NCBI RefSeq assembly: GCF_030731595.1
Contig: NZ_JANQTS010000128.1
Coordinates: 58,850-122,849 of the forward strand
DNA: 64,000 nt
Origin: Yoonia sp.
Lineage (GTDB): Bacteria; Pseudomonadota; Alphaproteobacteria; Rhodobacterales; Rhodobacteraceae
Direction: 5' to 3'
The notes under the pieces are model-generated. The model saw nothing but the letters and a program-made list of their open reading frames with translations. It searched no databases and was not told the DNA's origin. Within the stretch, counting starts at the first letter, position 1; the number at the start of each line of letters is the position of its first letter. Shown one piece after another: positions 55,550-64,000 of the stretch. The position numbers and the translations under genes were made by a program.

Positions 55550-56376
55550 AAGCGGCACTGCTTCAATTGAATGCGGGTGATAATCCGGCCAATAACCTGC
55601 CACGCACTCTCGACATGGTGGCGCAGGCAGTGGGTCAGGGTGCGGGTTTCATTCTGACGCCAGAAGTGACGAACTGCGTGTCGCAAGATCGCGCCCAGCA
55701 AAGGCGGGTTTTGCAGCATCAGGCGGACGACATCACGCTTGCGGGATTACGTGAGGCGGCGATACGTCACGGGGTTTGGCTGTCAATCGGATCGCTGGCC
55801 TTGAAAACAGATGATCCGGACGGTCGCTTTGCCAACCGTTCGTTCCTGATTGATCCCGCAGGCCAGATCGTCGCAAGCTATGACAAGATCCATATGTTTG
55901 ATGTGACAGTGTCCGAGACGGAGACATACCGCGAATCTGCTGGCTATCGCCCAGGCACGCGCGCAGTCGTTGCCGATACGCCTTTCGCCAAAATTGGCAT
56001 GTCCATCTGTTATGACGTGCGTTTTGCCTATCTTTACCGCGCGCTGGCGCAGGCCGGGGCGCAGATTCTTCTGGTCCCTTCCGCATTTTCGCCTGTGACC
56101 GGAGCCGCCCATTGGGAACCGCTCTTGCGGGCCCGCGCGATTGAAACCGGGTCTTATGTCTTGGCAGCAGCACAGACAGGCATCCATGCGGCACAGTCAG
56201 GCAAGCCGCGCCAAACTTATGGGCATACGATGGCGATTTCGCCTTGGGGCGAGGTTCTGGCTGATCTTGGAACAGAGCCGGGCATCGCGATGGTTGATCT
56301 TGACCTTGGGTCAGTGGCACAAAGCCGCAAACGCATCGCGGCACTCAGCCATGATCGCCCTTTTGAAGGCCCCTGA
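55546..56376 (+). CDS. Carbon-nitrogen hydrolase (Nit/omega-amidase type)
   Basis: A 276-residue nitrilase-superfamily amidase. The catalytic triad is visible: Glu in LTPEVTN (near residue 40), Lys in YDKIHMFDV (near 114) and Cys in GMSICYDVRFAYLYRAL (near 155). YDVRFAYLYRALA and LLRARAIETGSYVLAAAQTG suggest the Nit1/deaminated-glutathione amidase or omega-amidase group. The gene between a glutaredoxin and a MarR regulator would fit repair of glutathione by-products, which is inference. Its stop is read into the MarR start. Confidence 0.88.
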   Translation: MKAALLQLNAGDNPANNLPRTLDMVAQAVGQGAGFILTPEVTNCVSQDRAQQRRVLQHQADDITLAGLREAAIRHGVWLSIGSLALKTDDPDGRFANRSFLIDPAGQIVASYDKIHMFDVTVSETETYRESAGYRPGTRAVVADTPFAKIGMSICYDVRFAYLYRALAQAGAQILLVPSAFSPVTGAAHWEPLLRARAIETGSYVLAAAQTGIHAAQSGKPRQTYGHTMAISPWGEVLADLGTEPGIAMVDLDLGSVAQSRKRIAALSHDRPFEGP

Positions 56377-56819
56377 TGACTGACGCTGCCAACAACCTTG
56401 CCGTTTCGCTATTCAGCGAGATCCTGGCCGTCGACCAACTGGCGCGGGCAAACGTGGCGCGGGTGTTGCCCAAGGGGATGGAACTGTCGCACTTTTCTGT
56501 TCTTAACCATCTGGCACATTCCGGGGCTGAGCGCTCTCCGGCGCAATTGGCCAAGACGTTTCACCTGACCCGGGGCGCGATGACCAATACGCTCCAGAAA
56601 CTCGAATGGGCAGGATGGGTGCATGTCCGCCCCGATTGGGACGATGCACGCCGCAAGATGGTCGCGATCAGCCCGTCAGGACAAGCGGCGCGCGATGCGG
56701 CCTTGGCCGCGATTGCGCCTGTCATTGCCGATGTCGTCCGAAAGGTCGGCGAAGACAAGGTGCGGGCGGTTCTACCCGTTTTGCGCGAGATGCGATTGAA
56801 GCTGAACCAGATCGACTAG
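56376..56819 (+). CDS. MarR family transcriptional regulator
   Basis: A 147-residue winged-helix regulator. The central part SHFSVLNHLAHSG, PAQLAKTFHLTRGAMTNTL and VRPDWDDARRKMVAIS (wing) is typical of MarR. No redox cysteine was seen. It is translated with the upstream amidase (TGATG), so it may respond to a small phenolic or thiol-type ligand; targets are unknown. It converges with ubiG. Confidence 0.9.
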   Translation: MTDAANNLAVSLFSEILAVDQLARANVARVLPKGMELSHFSVLNHLAHSGAERSPAQLAKTFHLTRGAMTNTLQKLEWAGWVHVRPDWDDARRKMVAISPSGQAARDAALAAIAPVIADVVRKVGEDKVRAVLPVLREMRLKLNQID

Positions 56820-56835
56820 ACTTCTACTACGGGCC

Positions 56836-57585
56836 CTAGCTTGGTTTCGTCGCTGCCGTGACATAGTTCACCGACAAATCCCGATCCGAAATCGACCATG
56901 TGAACCGCGCAAAGTTGAAGACAAAACCTTTGCGGTCAACAGGTGTAAGCCCGGCATTTTCCAGTAGGCTGAAAAGCTCATCGGGTGTGATGAACTTGTT
57001 CCATTCATGGGTGCCCTTGGGCAGCCAGCGCATAACGTATTCCGCGCCCACAATCGCCATCGCAAAAGATTTCGGGTTGCGGTTGATCGTGGAGCAAATG
57101 TGCAAACCGCCCGGTTTCAGCAGTTGCTGGCATGCGGTCAGATACCCTTGCGGGTCGGCCACATGTTCGACCACTTCCATGTTCAGGACCACGTCGAATT
57201 GCTCGCCCGCCTCGGCCATTGCCTCGGCTGTTGTGTGGCGATAGTCGATTTCCAGCCCTGATTGCGCGGCATGAATCTTGGCTACCGGAATATTCCGCTC
57301 TGCCGCGTCTGCGCCGATGATCGTTGCCCCAAGCCGCGCCATCGGTTCGCAAAGCAGACCGCCGCCACAGCCGATATCAAGGATGCGCAGGCCCTTGAAC
57401 GGTTCGGGACCTTGGAGGTCGCGCCCGAATTCCGCGGCAATCTGGCTGGTGATGTAACCCAGTCGCACCGGGTTCATCATGTGCAGCGGTTTGAATTTGC
57501 CGTTCAGGTCCCACCATTCGGCAGCCATCGCCTCGAACTTGGCAATCTCACCGGGATCAACTGTGTTTGTTGCCGACATTTTCAT
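56836..57585 (-). CDS. ubiG: 3-demethylubiquinone-9 3-O-methyltransferase
   Basis: Two O-methylation steps in ubiquinone synthesis; 249 residues. [20 protein letters not shown] near residue 13 is the UbiG N-terminal signature. The SAM motif is [20 protein letters not shown] near 66, then [14 protein letters not shown] and [37 protein letters not shown] ends the protein. MSATNT at 57579 is an alternative start. Confidence 0.95.
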   Translation of the reverse strand: MKMSATNTVDPGEIAKFEAMAAEWWDLNGKFKPLHMMNPVRLGYITSQIAAEFGRDLQGPEPFKGLRILDIGCGGGLLCEPMARLGATIIGADAAERNIPVAKIHAAQSGLEIDYRHTTAEAMAEAGEQFDVVLNMEVVEHVADPQGYLTACQQLLKPGGLHICSTINRNPKSFAMAIVGAEYVMRWLPKGTHEWNKFITPDELFSLLENAGLTPVDRKGFVFNFARFTWSISDRDLSVNYVTAATKPS

Positions 57586-57632
57586 CGCTCCGCATTATGG
57601 TCAGTGGTTTCGTAACGCGATATAGGGTGCTT

Positions 57633-58628
57633 ATGGACAAAGTCGTAGGACAAAAGCGCCCAGGTGCGCATCTTTACCAGCCCATTGATCCCTTTGATCA
57701 ACGGATGTTGGATGTTGGCGACGGCCACCGTATCTATATGGAGCAGTGTGGAAATCCCAAGGGAATCCCGGTTATCATCCTGCACGGCGGCCCTGGTGGC
57801 GGATGCAGCCCTGCAATGCGCCGCTACTTTGACCCCAATCTGTTTCGCGTCATTCTGTTCGATCAGCGCGGTTGTGGCCGTTCGCGTCCGCACGCAAGTG
57901 TCGAGGCAAATACAACATGGCATCTGGTCGCCGACATCGAGTTGATCCGTCAAACGCTGGGTATTGAGCGCTGGATGGTCTTTGGTGGGTCATGGGGCGC
58001 GACACTTGCGCTGATCTATGCGCAAGCCCACCCTGAACGTGCAGCAGCGCTTATCCTGCGCGGCGTGTTTCTGATGACCCAGCCCGAACTTGACTGGTTC
58101 TATGGCGGGGGCGCCGGAAAATTCTGGCCCGACCTTTGGGACCGTTTTGCCAGCATGATCCCCGTGGACGAACAAGACGACTTTATCGCAGCCTATCACC
58201 GGCGGCTTTTTTCCGGGGATATCCCGCTCGAGACTCGTTATGCGCGCGCTTGGGCCTCTTGGGAAAATGCGCTGGCCTCGATCGATAGCGATGGGATCAC
58301 CGGCGAAAGCCCTGCTGATTACGCCCGCGCCTTTGCACGCTTGGAAAACCATTATTTCCATAACGCGGGGTTCTTGACGTCTGAACAACAGATCCTGCAT
58401 CCGGAACAGATGGCAAGGATTGCCGATATTCCAGGCGTGATCGTCCAAGGCCGCTATGACATGATCTGCCCGCCGATTTCGGCGCATACCTTATCGCAGA
58501 TGTGGCCCAAAGCCCGGCTGACATTCATTGGTCGTGCAGGTCATGCGCTTTCGGAACCGGGCATCAGCGCGGAACTTGTGCGGACGATGGACATGTTTGG
58601 GGCGCAAAGGGCGTCTCTTGCCCTTTAG
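57633..58628 (+). CDS. pip: Proline iminopeptidase
   Basis: Cleaves N-terminal proline from peptides; 331 residues, alpha/beta hydrolase. Catalytic residues are visible: Ser in FGGSWGATLALIYAQ near residue 115, Asp in QGRYDMICPP near 275 and His in GRAGHALSEPG near 303. HGGPGGGCSPAMRRYFDP forms the oxyanion region. The ATG at 57633 is chosen; an open frame to 57567 overlaps the divergent ubiG leader. Confidence 0.93.
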   Translation: MDKVVGQKRPGAHLYQPIDPFDQRMLDVGDGHRIYMEQCGNPKGIPVIILHGGPGGGCSPAMRRYFDPNLFRVILFDQRGCGRSRPHASVEANTTWHLVADIELIRQTLGIERWMVFGGSWGATLALIYAQAHPERAAALILRGVFLMTQPELDWFYGGGAGKFWPDLWDRFASMIPVDEQDDFIAAYHRRLFSGDIPLETRYARAWASWENALASIDSDGITGESPADYARAFARLENHYFHNAGFLTSEQQILHPEQMARIADIPGVIVQGRYDMICPPISAHTLSQMWPKARLTFIGRAGHALSEPGISAELVRTMDMFGAQRASLAL

Positions 58629-58688
58629 GGTTTACAGATCAGCACCAATAGCTAAGCTTGACCTAAGTAATTCGGAGACGAGAGAAAC

Positions 58689-59681
58689 TTGGGCAACGTC
58701 TTGACGATTATCCTAAAGCGCCTTGCTCTTGGCCTTTTGACGTTGCTGATCGTTTCGGTGGTTATCTTTGTGGCGGTTAACCTCTTGCCGGGGGATTTCG
58801 CCGAAGCGATTTTGGGACAAGGTGCGACCCCCGAAGCCGTTGCATCTATCCGCCGTGATCTGGGCCTCGATCAGCCGCTTGTCACCCGCTATTTCGATTG
58901 GTTGGGTGGGGCGTTGCAAGGCGATCTGGGATCAAGCTTTGCACAGGCCAATTTTGCCAGCTTTACGGGCACGACATCCGGCGCGACAACAGTGGCCGAG
59001 CAAATCGCACCACGCTTTGGCAACACAATGTTCCTTGCGATGGTGACTGCAGCGATCGCTGTGCCTTTTTCGATTGTGCTGGGTATTCTCGCAGCCCTTT
59101 ACCGCAACACGGTTTTCGACCGCGCCACGAACATCTTCACGCTATCGTCCATTTCCAGCCCAGAGTTTTTTCTGGCCTATATCCTGATCCTTTTCCTTGC
59201 CGTGCTGAATCCGATCTTTCCCTCATTGTCCAATATTTTTGACGGCATGCCTTTCAGTGAGCGGCTAGAGAAATCCATGCTGCCCGCGCTGACCCTGACG
59301 CTTGTTGTGACGGCCCATATGATGCGGATGACGCGCGCAGCGATCATCAATTTGCTGGCCTCGCCTTATATAGAAATGGCGCGGCTCAAGGGCCTGTCCC
59401 CGATGCGCGTGATCGTCAGGCATGCGCTGCCCAATGCGCTGGCCCCGATTATCAATGTCATTGCCCTTAACCTTGCCTATCTGATCACTGGCGTGGTCGT
59501 GGTCGAGGTGGTGTTTGTCTATCCGGGCATCGGCCAGTTGTTCGTGGATAGTGTGAAAATCCGTGACATTCCCGTCGTGCAGGCCTGCTGTCTGATCTTT
59601 GCCACGGCGTTTATTCTTCTCAACCTGACGGCTGACATCATGTCGATCCTGTCCAACCCGCGTCTGAGGCATCCGAAATGA
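58689..59681 (+). CDS. Peptide-type ABC transporter permease (DppB/OppB-like)
   Basis: A 330-residue membrane protein with six hydrophobic segments and the binding-protein-dependent permease loop near residue 235 (EMARLKGLSPMRVIVRHALP). N-terminal ILKRLALGLLTLLIVSVVIF and LPGDFAEAILG are typical of the OppB half. The start is TTG at 58689, preceded by GGAGACGAG; no ATG lies before the first segment. It overlaps the next permease by 4 bases. Confidence 0.92.
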   Translation: MGNVLTIILKRLALGLLTLLIVSVVIFVAVNLLPGDFAEAILGQGATPEAVASIRRDLGLDQPLVTRYFDWLGGALQGDLGSSFAQANFASFTGTTSGATTVAEQIAPRFGNTMFLAMVTAAIAVPFSIVLGILAALYRNTVFDRATNIFTLSSISSPEFFLAYILILFLAVLNPIFPSLSNIFDGMPFSERLEKSMLPALTLTLVVTAHMMRMTRAAIINLLASPYIEMARLKGLSPMRVIVRHALPNALAPIINVIALNLAYLITGVVVVEVVFVYPGIGQLFVDSVKIRDIPVVQACCLIFATAFILLNLTADIMSILSNPRLRHPK

Positions 59682-60874
59682 TCTGGTTTGTCGCAGCTCT
59701 GATCGGAATGGGTGCCGTGGCGTGGGGGTTCCGCTTTGCGGGCCAAGCGGTGACGGGCAACGCGCCAAAGTTCCGTGATATGCCTTATGGCGTTGCCTAC
59801 GGCTATGTGCTTGGCGCTGTCGTTCTGCTTTGGCTCGTCTGGGCCTATATGCAAGGCCGCAGCGCCGATCCTGCGATTGCCAACAAGTTCTTTTTCCTGC
59901 GCATCGCGATTGAAGGTTTTATCCTTTTTGCCATTGCCGCGTGGCTTTTCCGGATCTTGGGCCGGACGTTTGGCACCGCATGGAGCCGCAAAATGTTCCG
60001 CTCCATGCCGCTCACTGCGTCCTTTGGTATTCTGACGATCCTGATCTATGCGATTTTTGCTGTTTTCGCCGGTGTGATTGCCCCCTACGGGCAAGAACAG
60101 ATTGTGCCCGGTGTCGCGGCAAACATCATTCCCGGTGGTGATCCGGCGATGGGCGGCAACCCTGCCTTTCCTTTGGGTACCGACCAGATTGGCCGTGATA
60201 TCCTCAGCCGCCTGATCTATGGCGCGCAGAACACCGTTGGCATTGCTTTTGCCACAACGGTGCTGGCCTTCTTGCTGGGCGGGACCTTGGGGTTTCTGGC
60301 GGCAACGTTGGGTGGCTGGCTGGATCAGGTTCTTTCGCGGATGGTTGATGTGCTGATGGCCATTCCATCGCTGATCTTTGCCCTGCTCTTGATGACCATC
60401 GCCAGCGTCTGGGCGCCGAAACTGGGTATCCCCTTGACCATCTTTATGGTGGTCATCATCGCCGTGATTGACAGCACCCGCGTTTATCGACTGGCCCGTG
60501 CTGTCGGGCAGAACATTGTAGTTATGGACTATATCGAGGCGGCAAAGCTGCGTGGTGAGGGGCTGGGCTATCTTGTGTTCAAGGAAATCCTGCCAAATGC
60601 GACTGCGCCGCTGCTGGCCGAATTCGGGCTGCGGTTCTGTTTTGTGTTCCTGACCATTGCCTCGCTGTCCTTCCTTGGTGTCGGCATTCAGCCGCCTTTG
60701 GCCGACTGGGGCACAATGGTCCGTGATTTGGCGGGTTTTGTGAACTTTGCACAGTTCGCGCCCTTGGCGGCAACAGCACCCTTGCTGGCAGCCGGAGCCA
60801 TTGCCTTGCTGACTGTCGCCGTGAACTTCGTCGTCGACTGGATGCTGCATAAATCATCGGGGCTGAAAGAATGA
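59678..60874 (+). CDS. Peptide-type ABC transporter permease (DppC/OppC-like)
   Basis: A 398-residue permease, longer than the usual ~300, because of two to three extra N-terminal segments (MIWFVAALIGMGAVAWGFRF and GYVLGAVVLLWLVWAYM). The OppC part starts near residue 108; it has GTDQIGRDILSRLIYGAQNT near 167, the EAA-type loop YIEAAKLRGEGLGYLVFKEI near 288 and SLSFLGVGIQPPLADWG near 331. The extension is unusual but seen in relatives of this subgroup. It overlaps the ATPase gene by 4 bases. Confidence 0.92.
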   Translation: MIWFVAALIGMGAVAWGFRFAGQAVTGNAPKFRDMPYGVAYGYVLGAVVLLWLVWAYMQGRSADPAIANKFFFLRIAIEGFILFAIAAWLFRILGRTFGTAWSRKMFRSMPLTASFGILTILIYAIFAVFAGVIAPYGQEQIVPGVAANIIPGGDPAMGGNPAFPLGTDQIGRDILSRLIYGAQNTVGIAFATTVLAFLLGGTLGFLAATLGGWLDQVLSRMVDVLMAIPSLIFALLLMTIASVWAPKLGIPLTIFMVVIIAVIDSTRVYRLARAVGQNIVVMDYIEAAKLRGEGLGYLVFKEILPNATAPLLAEFGLRFCFVFLTIASLSFLGVGIQPPLADWGTMVRDLAGFVNFAQFAPLAATAPLLAAGAIALLTVAVNFVVDWMLHKSSGLKE

Positions 60875-62520
60875 GCGATCAACCACTCGTCAAAATGCGC
60901 GGCGTAAAGCTTGAAGGCCGCAGTGATGAGGTCTGGAGCCCCATTATCAATGGCGTCGATCTGACATTGGCGCGGGGCGAGGTGCTGGGCCTGATCGGTG
61001 AATCCGGAGCTGGCAAATCGACGCTGGGTCTGGCCGCGATGGGCTATACCCGTGACGGGGTGCGCATCAGCGAAGGTACGGTCGAATTCGACGGGATTGA
61101 TCTGCTCAAAGCCTCTGCCGCGACTAAACGTGAACTCTTGGGCAAGCGGATCGCTTATGTTGCGCAGTCTGCTGCCGCCAGTTTCAACCCTGCGCACAAG
61201 TTGATGGACCAGCACGTCGAAGGTCCTGTGCAGCACCATGTCATGAGCCGCGCCGAGAGCGAGGCCGATGGCATCGAGCTTTACCGCAAGCTGCGCTTGC
61301 CCAATCCCGAACAGATCGGCTTTCGCTATCCGCATCAGGTGTCAGGTGGCCAGTTGCAGCGTTGCATGACGGCAATGGCCATGTCCTGCCGCCCCGATCT
61401 GATTATTTTTGACGAACCGACAACCGCGCTGGATGTGACGACGCAGATCGAGGTGCTGGCGTCGATCCGTGACATTGTGGAGCAGTTCAATACTGCAGCG
61501 ATCTATATCACCCACGATCTGGCGGTCGTCGCGCAGATGGCTGACCGGATCAAGGTGCTGCTTAAGGGTGACGAAGTCGAAACCGCCGATACCCGCACGA
61601 TGCTTTCCGCGCCAACGCAGGAATATACGAAATCTCTTTGGGCGGTCCGCAGCTTTGAACGGCCCAAAAAGCCTGCTGTGCAAACGGGCGCTGTCCCCGT
61701 GGTCAGCGTGCAGAGCGTCGATGCGGCCTATGGGACTGTCCCTGTTCTGCATGATGTCAGCTTTGACATGCATGAAGGGCGGACTGTTGCCGTTGTGGGC
61801 GAAAGCGGGTCGGGGAAATCGACAACCGCGCGCTGCATTACGGGTCTCTTGCCGCCCAAAGCAGGGCAGATCATGGTTGATGGGCAAGTGATGCCCGCCG
61901 ATTATCGCAAGCGGTCCAAGGATCAGTTGCGCCAAGTGCAGATGATCTATCAGATGGCAGACACGGCGCTGAACCCGCGCATGTCCATCGGCCAGATCAT
62001 CGCGCGCCCTGTGCAATTCTATCTGGGACTGACCGGAGCGGCGAAACGCAAGAAGGTGGACAAGTTGCTTGAGCAGATCGAACTTGAGCCGACCCAGTAT
62101 TACAACCGTTTGCCTTCCGAACTTTCGGGCGGGCAAAAGCAGCGCATCGGAATTGCCCGCGCGCTGGCTGCCGAACCGAAGTTTATCATCTGTGACGAAG
62201 TCACTTCCGCGCTGGACCAATTGGTTGCCGAAGGTATTCTGCGACTATTGGCGCGATTGCAGGACGAGTTGGCGCTTTCCTATATGTTTATCACCCACGA
62301 CCTTGCGACCGTGAAAGCTATCGCGGACGAGGTTGTTGTAATGAAAGACGGGCGCGTGGTTGAGCAGGGACTAAAGGACGAGATGTTTACCCCGCCTCAC
62401 CACCCCTACACAGATCTTTTGCTGTCATCGGTGCCGGAAATGGACCCCGATTGGCTCAATAATCTGCTCGCAGAACGTGGAGTTGATAACATCGGCGATG
62501 CAGCAGTTAATAAGATGTAA
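60871..62520 (+). CDS. Peptide ABC transporter ATP-binding protein with two fused ATPase domains
   Basis: A 549-residue protein with two complete ABC domains. The first has Walker A GESGAGKSTLGLAAMG near residue 43, signature VSGGQLQRCMTAMA near 155 and Walker B LIIFDEPTTALD. The second has Walker A GESGSGKSTTARCITG near 310, signature LSGGQKQRIGIARAL near 418 and FIICDEVTSALDQ. It combines the OppD and OppF roles in one chain (GsiA/DdpDF-like arrangement). Confidence 0.93.
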   Translation: MSDQPLVKMRGVKLEGRSDEVWSPIINGVDLTLARGEVLGLIGESGAGKSTLGLAAMGYTRDGVRISEGTVEFDGIDLLKASAATKRELLGKRIAYVAQSAAASFNPAHKLMDQHVEGPVQHHVMSRAESEADGIELYRKLRLPNPEQIGFRYPHQVSGGQLQRCMTAMAMSCRPDLIIFDEPTTALDVTTQIEVLASIRDIVEQFNTAAIYITHDLAVVAQMADRIKVLLKGDEVETADTRTMLSAPTQEYTKSLWAVRSFERPKKPAVQTGAVPVVSVQSVDAAYGTVPVLHDVSFDMHEGRTVAVVGESGSGKSTTARCITGLLPPKAGQIMVDGQVMPADYRKRSKDQLRQVQMIYQMADTALNPRMSIGQIIARPVQFYLGLTGAAKRKKVDKLLEQIELEPTQYYNRLPSELSGGQKQRIGIARALAAEPKFIICDEVTSALDQLVAEGILRLLARLQDELALSYMFITHDLATVKAIADEVVVMKDGRVVEQGLKDEMFTPPHHPYTDLLLSSVPEMDPDWLNNLLAERGVDNIGDAAVNKM

Positions 62521-62592
62521 CCGAATCATCCACGAAAGTGGTGACAAAACCGGGCCGCGAAGGTCTAATGCGATAACTAGGGAGAACGGAAA

Positions 62593-64000
62593 ATGAGTGG
62601 AATTAGCAGACGCGGTCTATTGAAGACCGGTGTTGCAGCGGGTGTATTGGGCCTTTCGGGCATGCCTCTGCGCGCACAGACACGTGGCGGCAAACTGACT
62701 GCGGGTCTGTCCGGCGCCAACACATCCGACAGCTGGGATGGCCGGACCCATTCGGACCTTTTCATGATCGCTTGTGCGCAAGGTGCGGTCTTTGACAGCC
62801 TCACCGAGATCGCGGCCGATGGCTCGATCAAGGGTGAATTGGCTGAAAGCTGGGAAGCAACACCTGATGCAAAGACATGGACATTCAACCTGCGTCAGGG
62901 CGTCACCTTCCACAACGGCAAGTCGTTCGGCGCGGACGATGTGATCGCTTCGCTGCAAATGCACGTTGAAGAAGGCGCGAAATCGGCGGCCGAACCCATT
63001 GTGTCCGCCATTGTCGAGATGACGAAAATCACGGACTATCAAGTGCAGTTGACGCTTGCCGCTGGTAACGCCGACCTGCCCTATCTGCTGTCGGATTATC
63101 ACATCCTGATGTATCCAGCCGGGCAGATTTCAGAAGCCATCGCTCAAGGGATCGGTACAGGTCTGTATCAAGTCCAGTCGTTTGATCCCGGTGTCCGCAT
63201 GGTCGCGACCCGCGTGGCAAGCCACTATAAAGGTGATGATGTCGGCCTGTTCGACGAAATCGAATATATTGCCATCAACGACAACACAGCGCGCACCAAT
63301 GCGCTGCTGACAGGTCAGGTTGACGCGATCAACCGGATCGACTTCAAAACCGAAGCACTGCTGCGTGCCAACCCTGCCCTGCGTATTCAGGAACTAACAG
63401 GTAACCAGCATTACATCTTCCCGATGCTGACCAAAGTGGCACCTTTCGATGACGTCAATGTGCGCCGTGCGTTGAAGTACGGTATCAACCGTCAGGAAAT
63501 GGTAGACAAGATCCTGCTTGGTCATGGTCAGGTCGGCAACGATTCACCCATCGGTCCCGCAAACCAGTACTATAATGCCGATATGGAACAGCTGGCCTAT
63601 GATCCGGACAAGTCCAAGTTCTACCTGCAACAAGCAGGTTTGGACAGCATTGACCTCGATCTTTCCGCTTCCAGTGCGGCATTCGAAGGAGCCGTTGATG
63701 CGGCCCTGCTCTTTAAGAACTCTGCTGCCGCAGGTGGGATCAACATCAATGTCGTTCAGGAACCGGCGGATGGCTATTGGTCGAACGTCTGGCTGAAAAA
63801 GCCTTGGGTTGCCAGCTACTGGTCAGGGCGCGCGACCGAAGACTGGATGTTCGCCACAGCCTATGAAGCAGGTGCGCCTTGGAACGACAGCCAGTGGGAT
63901 CAGCCACGCTTCCAAGAGCTGCTCTTGTCGGCCCGTGCCGAACTAGACAGCGACAAGCGTCGTGAGCAGTACTTCGAGATGCAGCAGATCCTGCGTGACG
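62593..64000 (+). CDS. Peptide ABC transporter substrate-binding protein, 5' part (runs off the window)
   Basis: 469 codons are visible with no stop before 64000. The start follows AGGGAGAACGG. The N-terminus MSGISRRGLLKTGVAAGVLG is a twin-arginine signal (SRRGLLK). The mature part is an SBP_bac_5 protein: LAESWEATPDAKTWTFNLRQ, GVTFHNGKSFGADDVIASL and FDDVNVRRALKYGINRQEMV. It closes the operon of permeases and ATPase after a 72-base gap containing a small CCAC-GAAA-GTGG hairpin (62529-62540). The ligand is probably an oligopeptide or opine-like compound. Confidence 0.93.
   Translation, partial: MSGISRRGLLKTGVAAGVLGLSGMPLRAQTRGGKLTAGLSGANTSDSWDGRTHSDLFMIACAQGAVFDSLTEIAADGSIKGELAESWEATPDAKTWTFNLRQGVTFHNGKSFGADDVIASLQMHVEEGAKSAAEPIVSAIVEMTKITDYQVQLTLAAGNADLPYLLSDYHILMYPAGQISEAIAQGIGTGLYQVQSFDPGVRMVATRVASHYKGDDVGLFDEIEYIAINDNTARTNALLTGQVDAINRIDFKTEALLRANPALRIQELTGNQHYIFPMLTKVAPFDDVNVRRALKYGINRQEMVDKILLGHGQVGNDSPIGPANQYYNADMEQLAYDPDKSKFYLQQAGLDSIDLDLSASSAAFEGAVDAALLFKNSAAAGGININVVQEPADGYWSNVWLKKPWVASYWSGRATEDWMFATAYEAGAPWNDSQWDQPRFQELLLSARAELDSDKRREQYFEMQQILRD

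Noticed and set aside
58658..58663. TTGACC as a -35 for the peptide transporter operon
   Set aside because: The matching -10 would fall at the ribosome binding site and start codon (58674-58691), so it cannot drive this start.
59519..60850. 443-residue open frame on the minus strand
   Set aside because: It is antisense to the OppC-like permease; it is rich in H, Q, R and G with no domain. High-GC reverse-frame shadow.
1..64000. tRNA, rRNA, CRISPR array, transposase, phage or restriction genes
   Set aside because: None was recognised on either strand; all larger frames are accounted for by chromosomal genes.

Overview
The window looks like part of the main chromosome of a marine alphaproteobacterium of the family Rhodobacteraceae (Roseobacter group). 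The evidence is the gene order addB-addA-trxA, hslV-hslU, the dnaQ-coaE-aroE-maf block facing hemJ-rho-mnmE-mnmG-rsmG-parA-parB, and the hemW-rdgB-rph / hrcA-grpE block. Moderately high GC and dense gene packing agree with this. I cannot name a genus from the sequence alone. No tRNA, rRNA, CRISPR array, insertion sequence or prophage gene was recognised. Only one stretch longer than 300 bases lacks a gene (18557-18960).

Layout. 1-8.1 kb: the end of a MurNAc-1-phosphate uridylyltransferase gene, the AddAB recombination nuclease, thioredoxin with a strong terminator, and a capsule-type surface protein on the other strand. 8.1-11.1 kb: the HslVU protease with a membrane protein gene inserted between its two subunits. 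11.2-18.6 kb: an MFS transporter, Smr and MltA proteins, a Tim44-like protein, FxsA, SecB, and the leftward dnaQ-coaE-aroE-maf operon. 18.56-18.96 kb: an AT-rich, gene-free stretch with DnaA-box-like sites, proposed here as the chromosomal replication origin. 18.96-26.3 kb: a wholly rightward block hemJ-rho-mnmE-mnmG-rsmG-parA-parB, with two perfect 16-bp parS sites, one on the mnmG start codon and one inside rsmG. Origin, parS and ParAB would form the replication and segregation core of this chromosome.

26.3-38.8 kb: housekeeping genes (hemW, rdgB, rph, hrcA, grpE, mutS, malic enzyme, a sugar kinase, msrA), then a class IV aminotransferase translationally coupled to a sulfotransferase-like P-loop protein. 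38.8-48.8 kb: argG, two Nudix hydrolases, Hsp33, a CCA-adding enzyme, a LysE exporter, two adjacent half-size ABC exporters and an RNA m5U methyltransferase.

48.8-52.5 kb is the most accessory-looking stretch. It holds a lipoprotein L,D-transpeptidase, a CAP-domain lipoprotein, a twin-arginine L,D-transpeptidase, a eukaryotic-type Ser/Thr kinase with repeats upstream, and a small DUF6522-like protein. 52.5-58.6 kb: hemH, a BioC/NDUFAF5-like methyltransferase, comF, a glutaredoxin, a nitrilase-family amidase, a MarR regulator, ubiG and a proline iminopeptidase. 58.7-64 kb: an oligopeptide-type ABC importer (two permeases, a double-ATPase protein and a Tat-exported binding protein that runs off the window).

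No obvious new defence or biosynthetic system is present. The best leads are the oriC/parS architecture, the aminotransferase-sulfotransferase pair and the cell-wall/kinase cluster.
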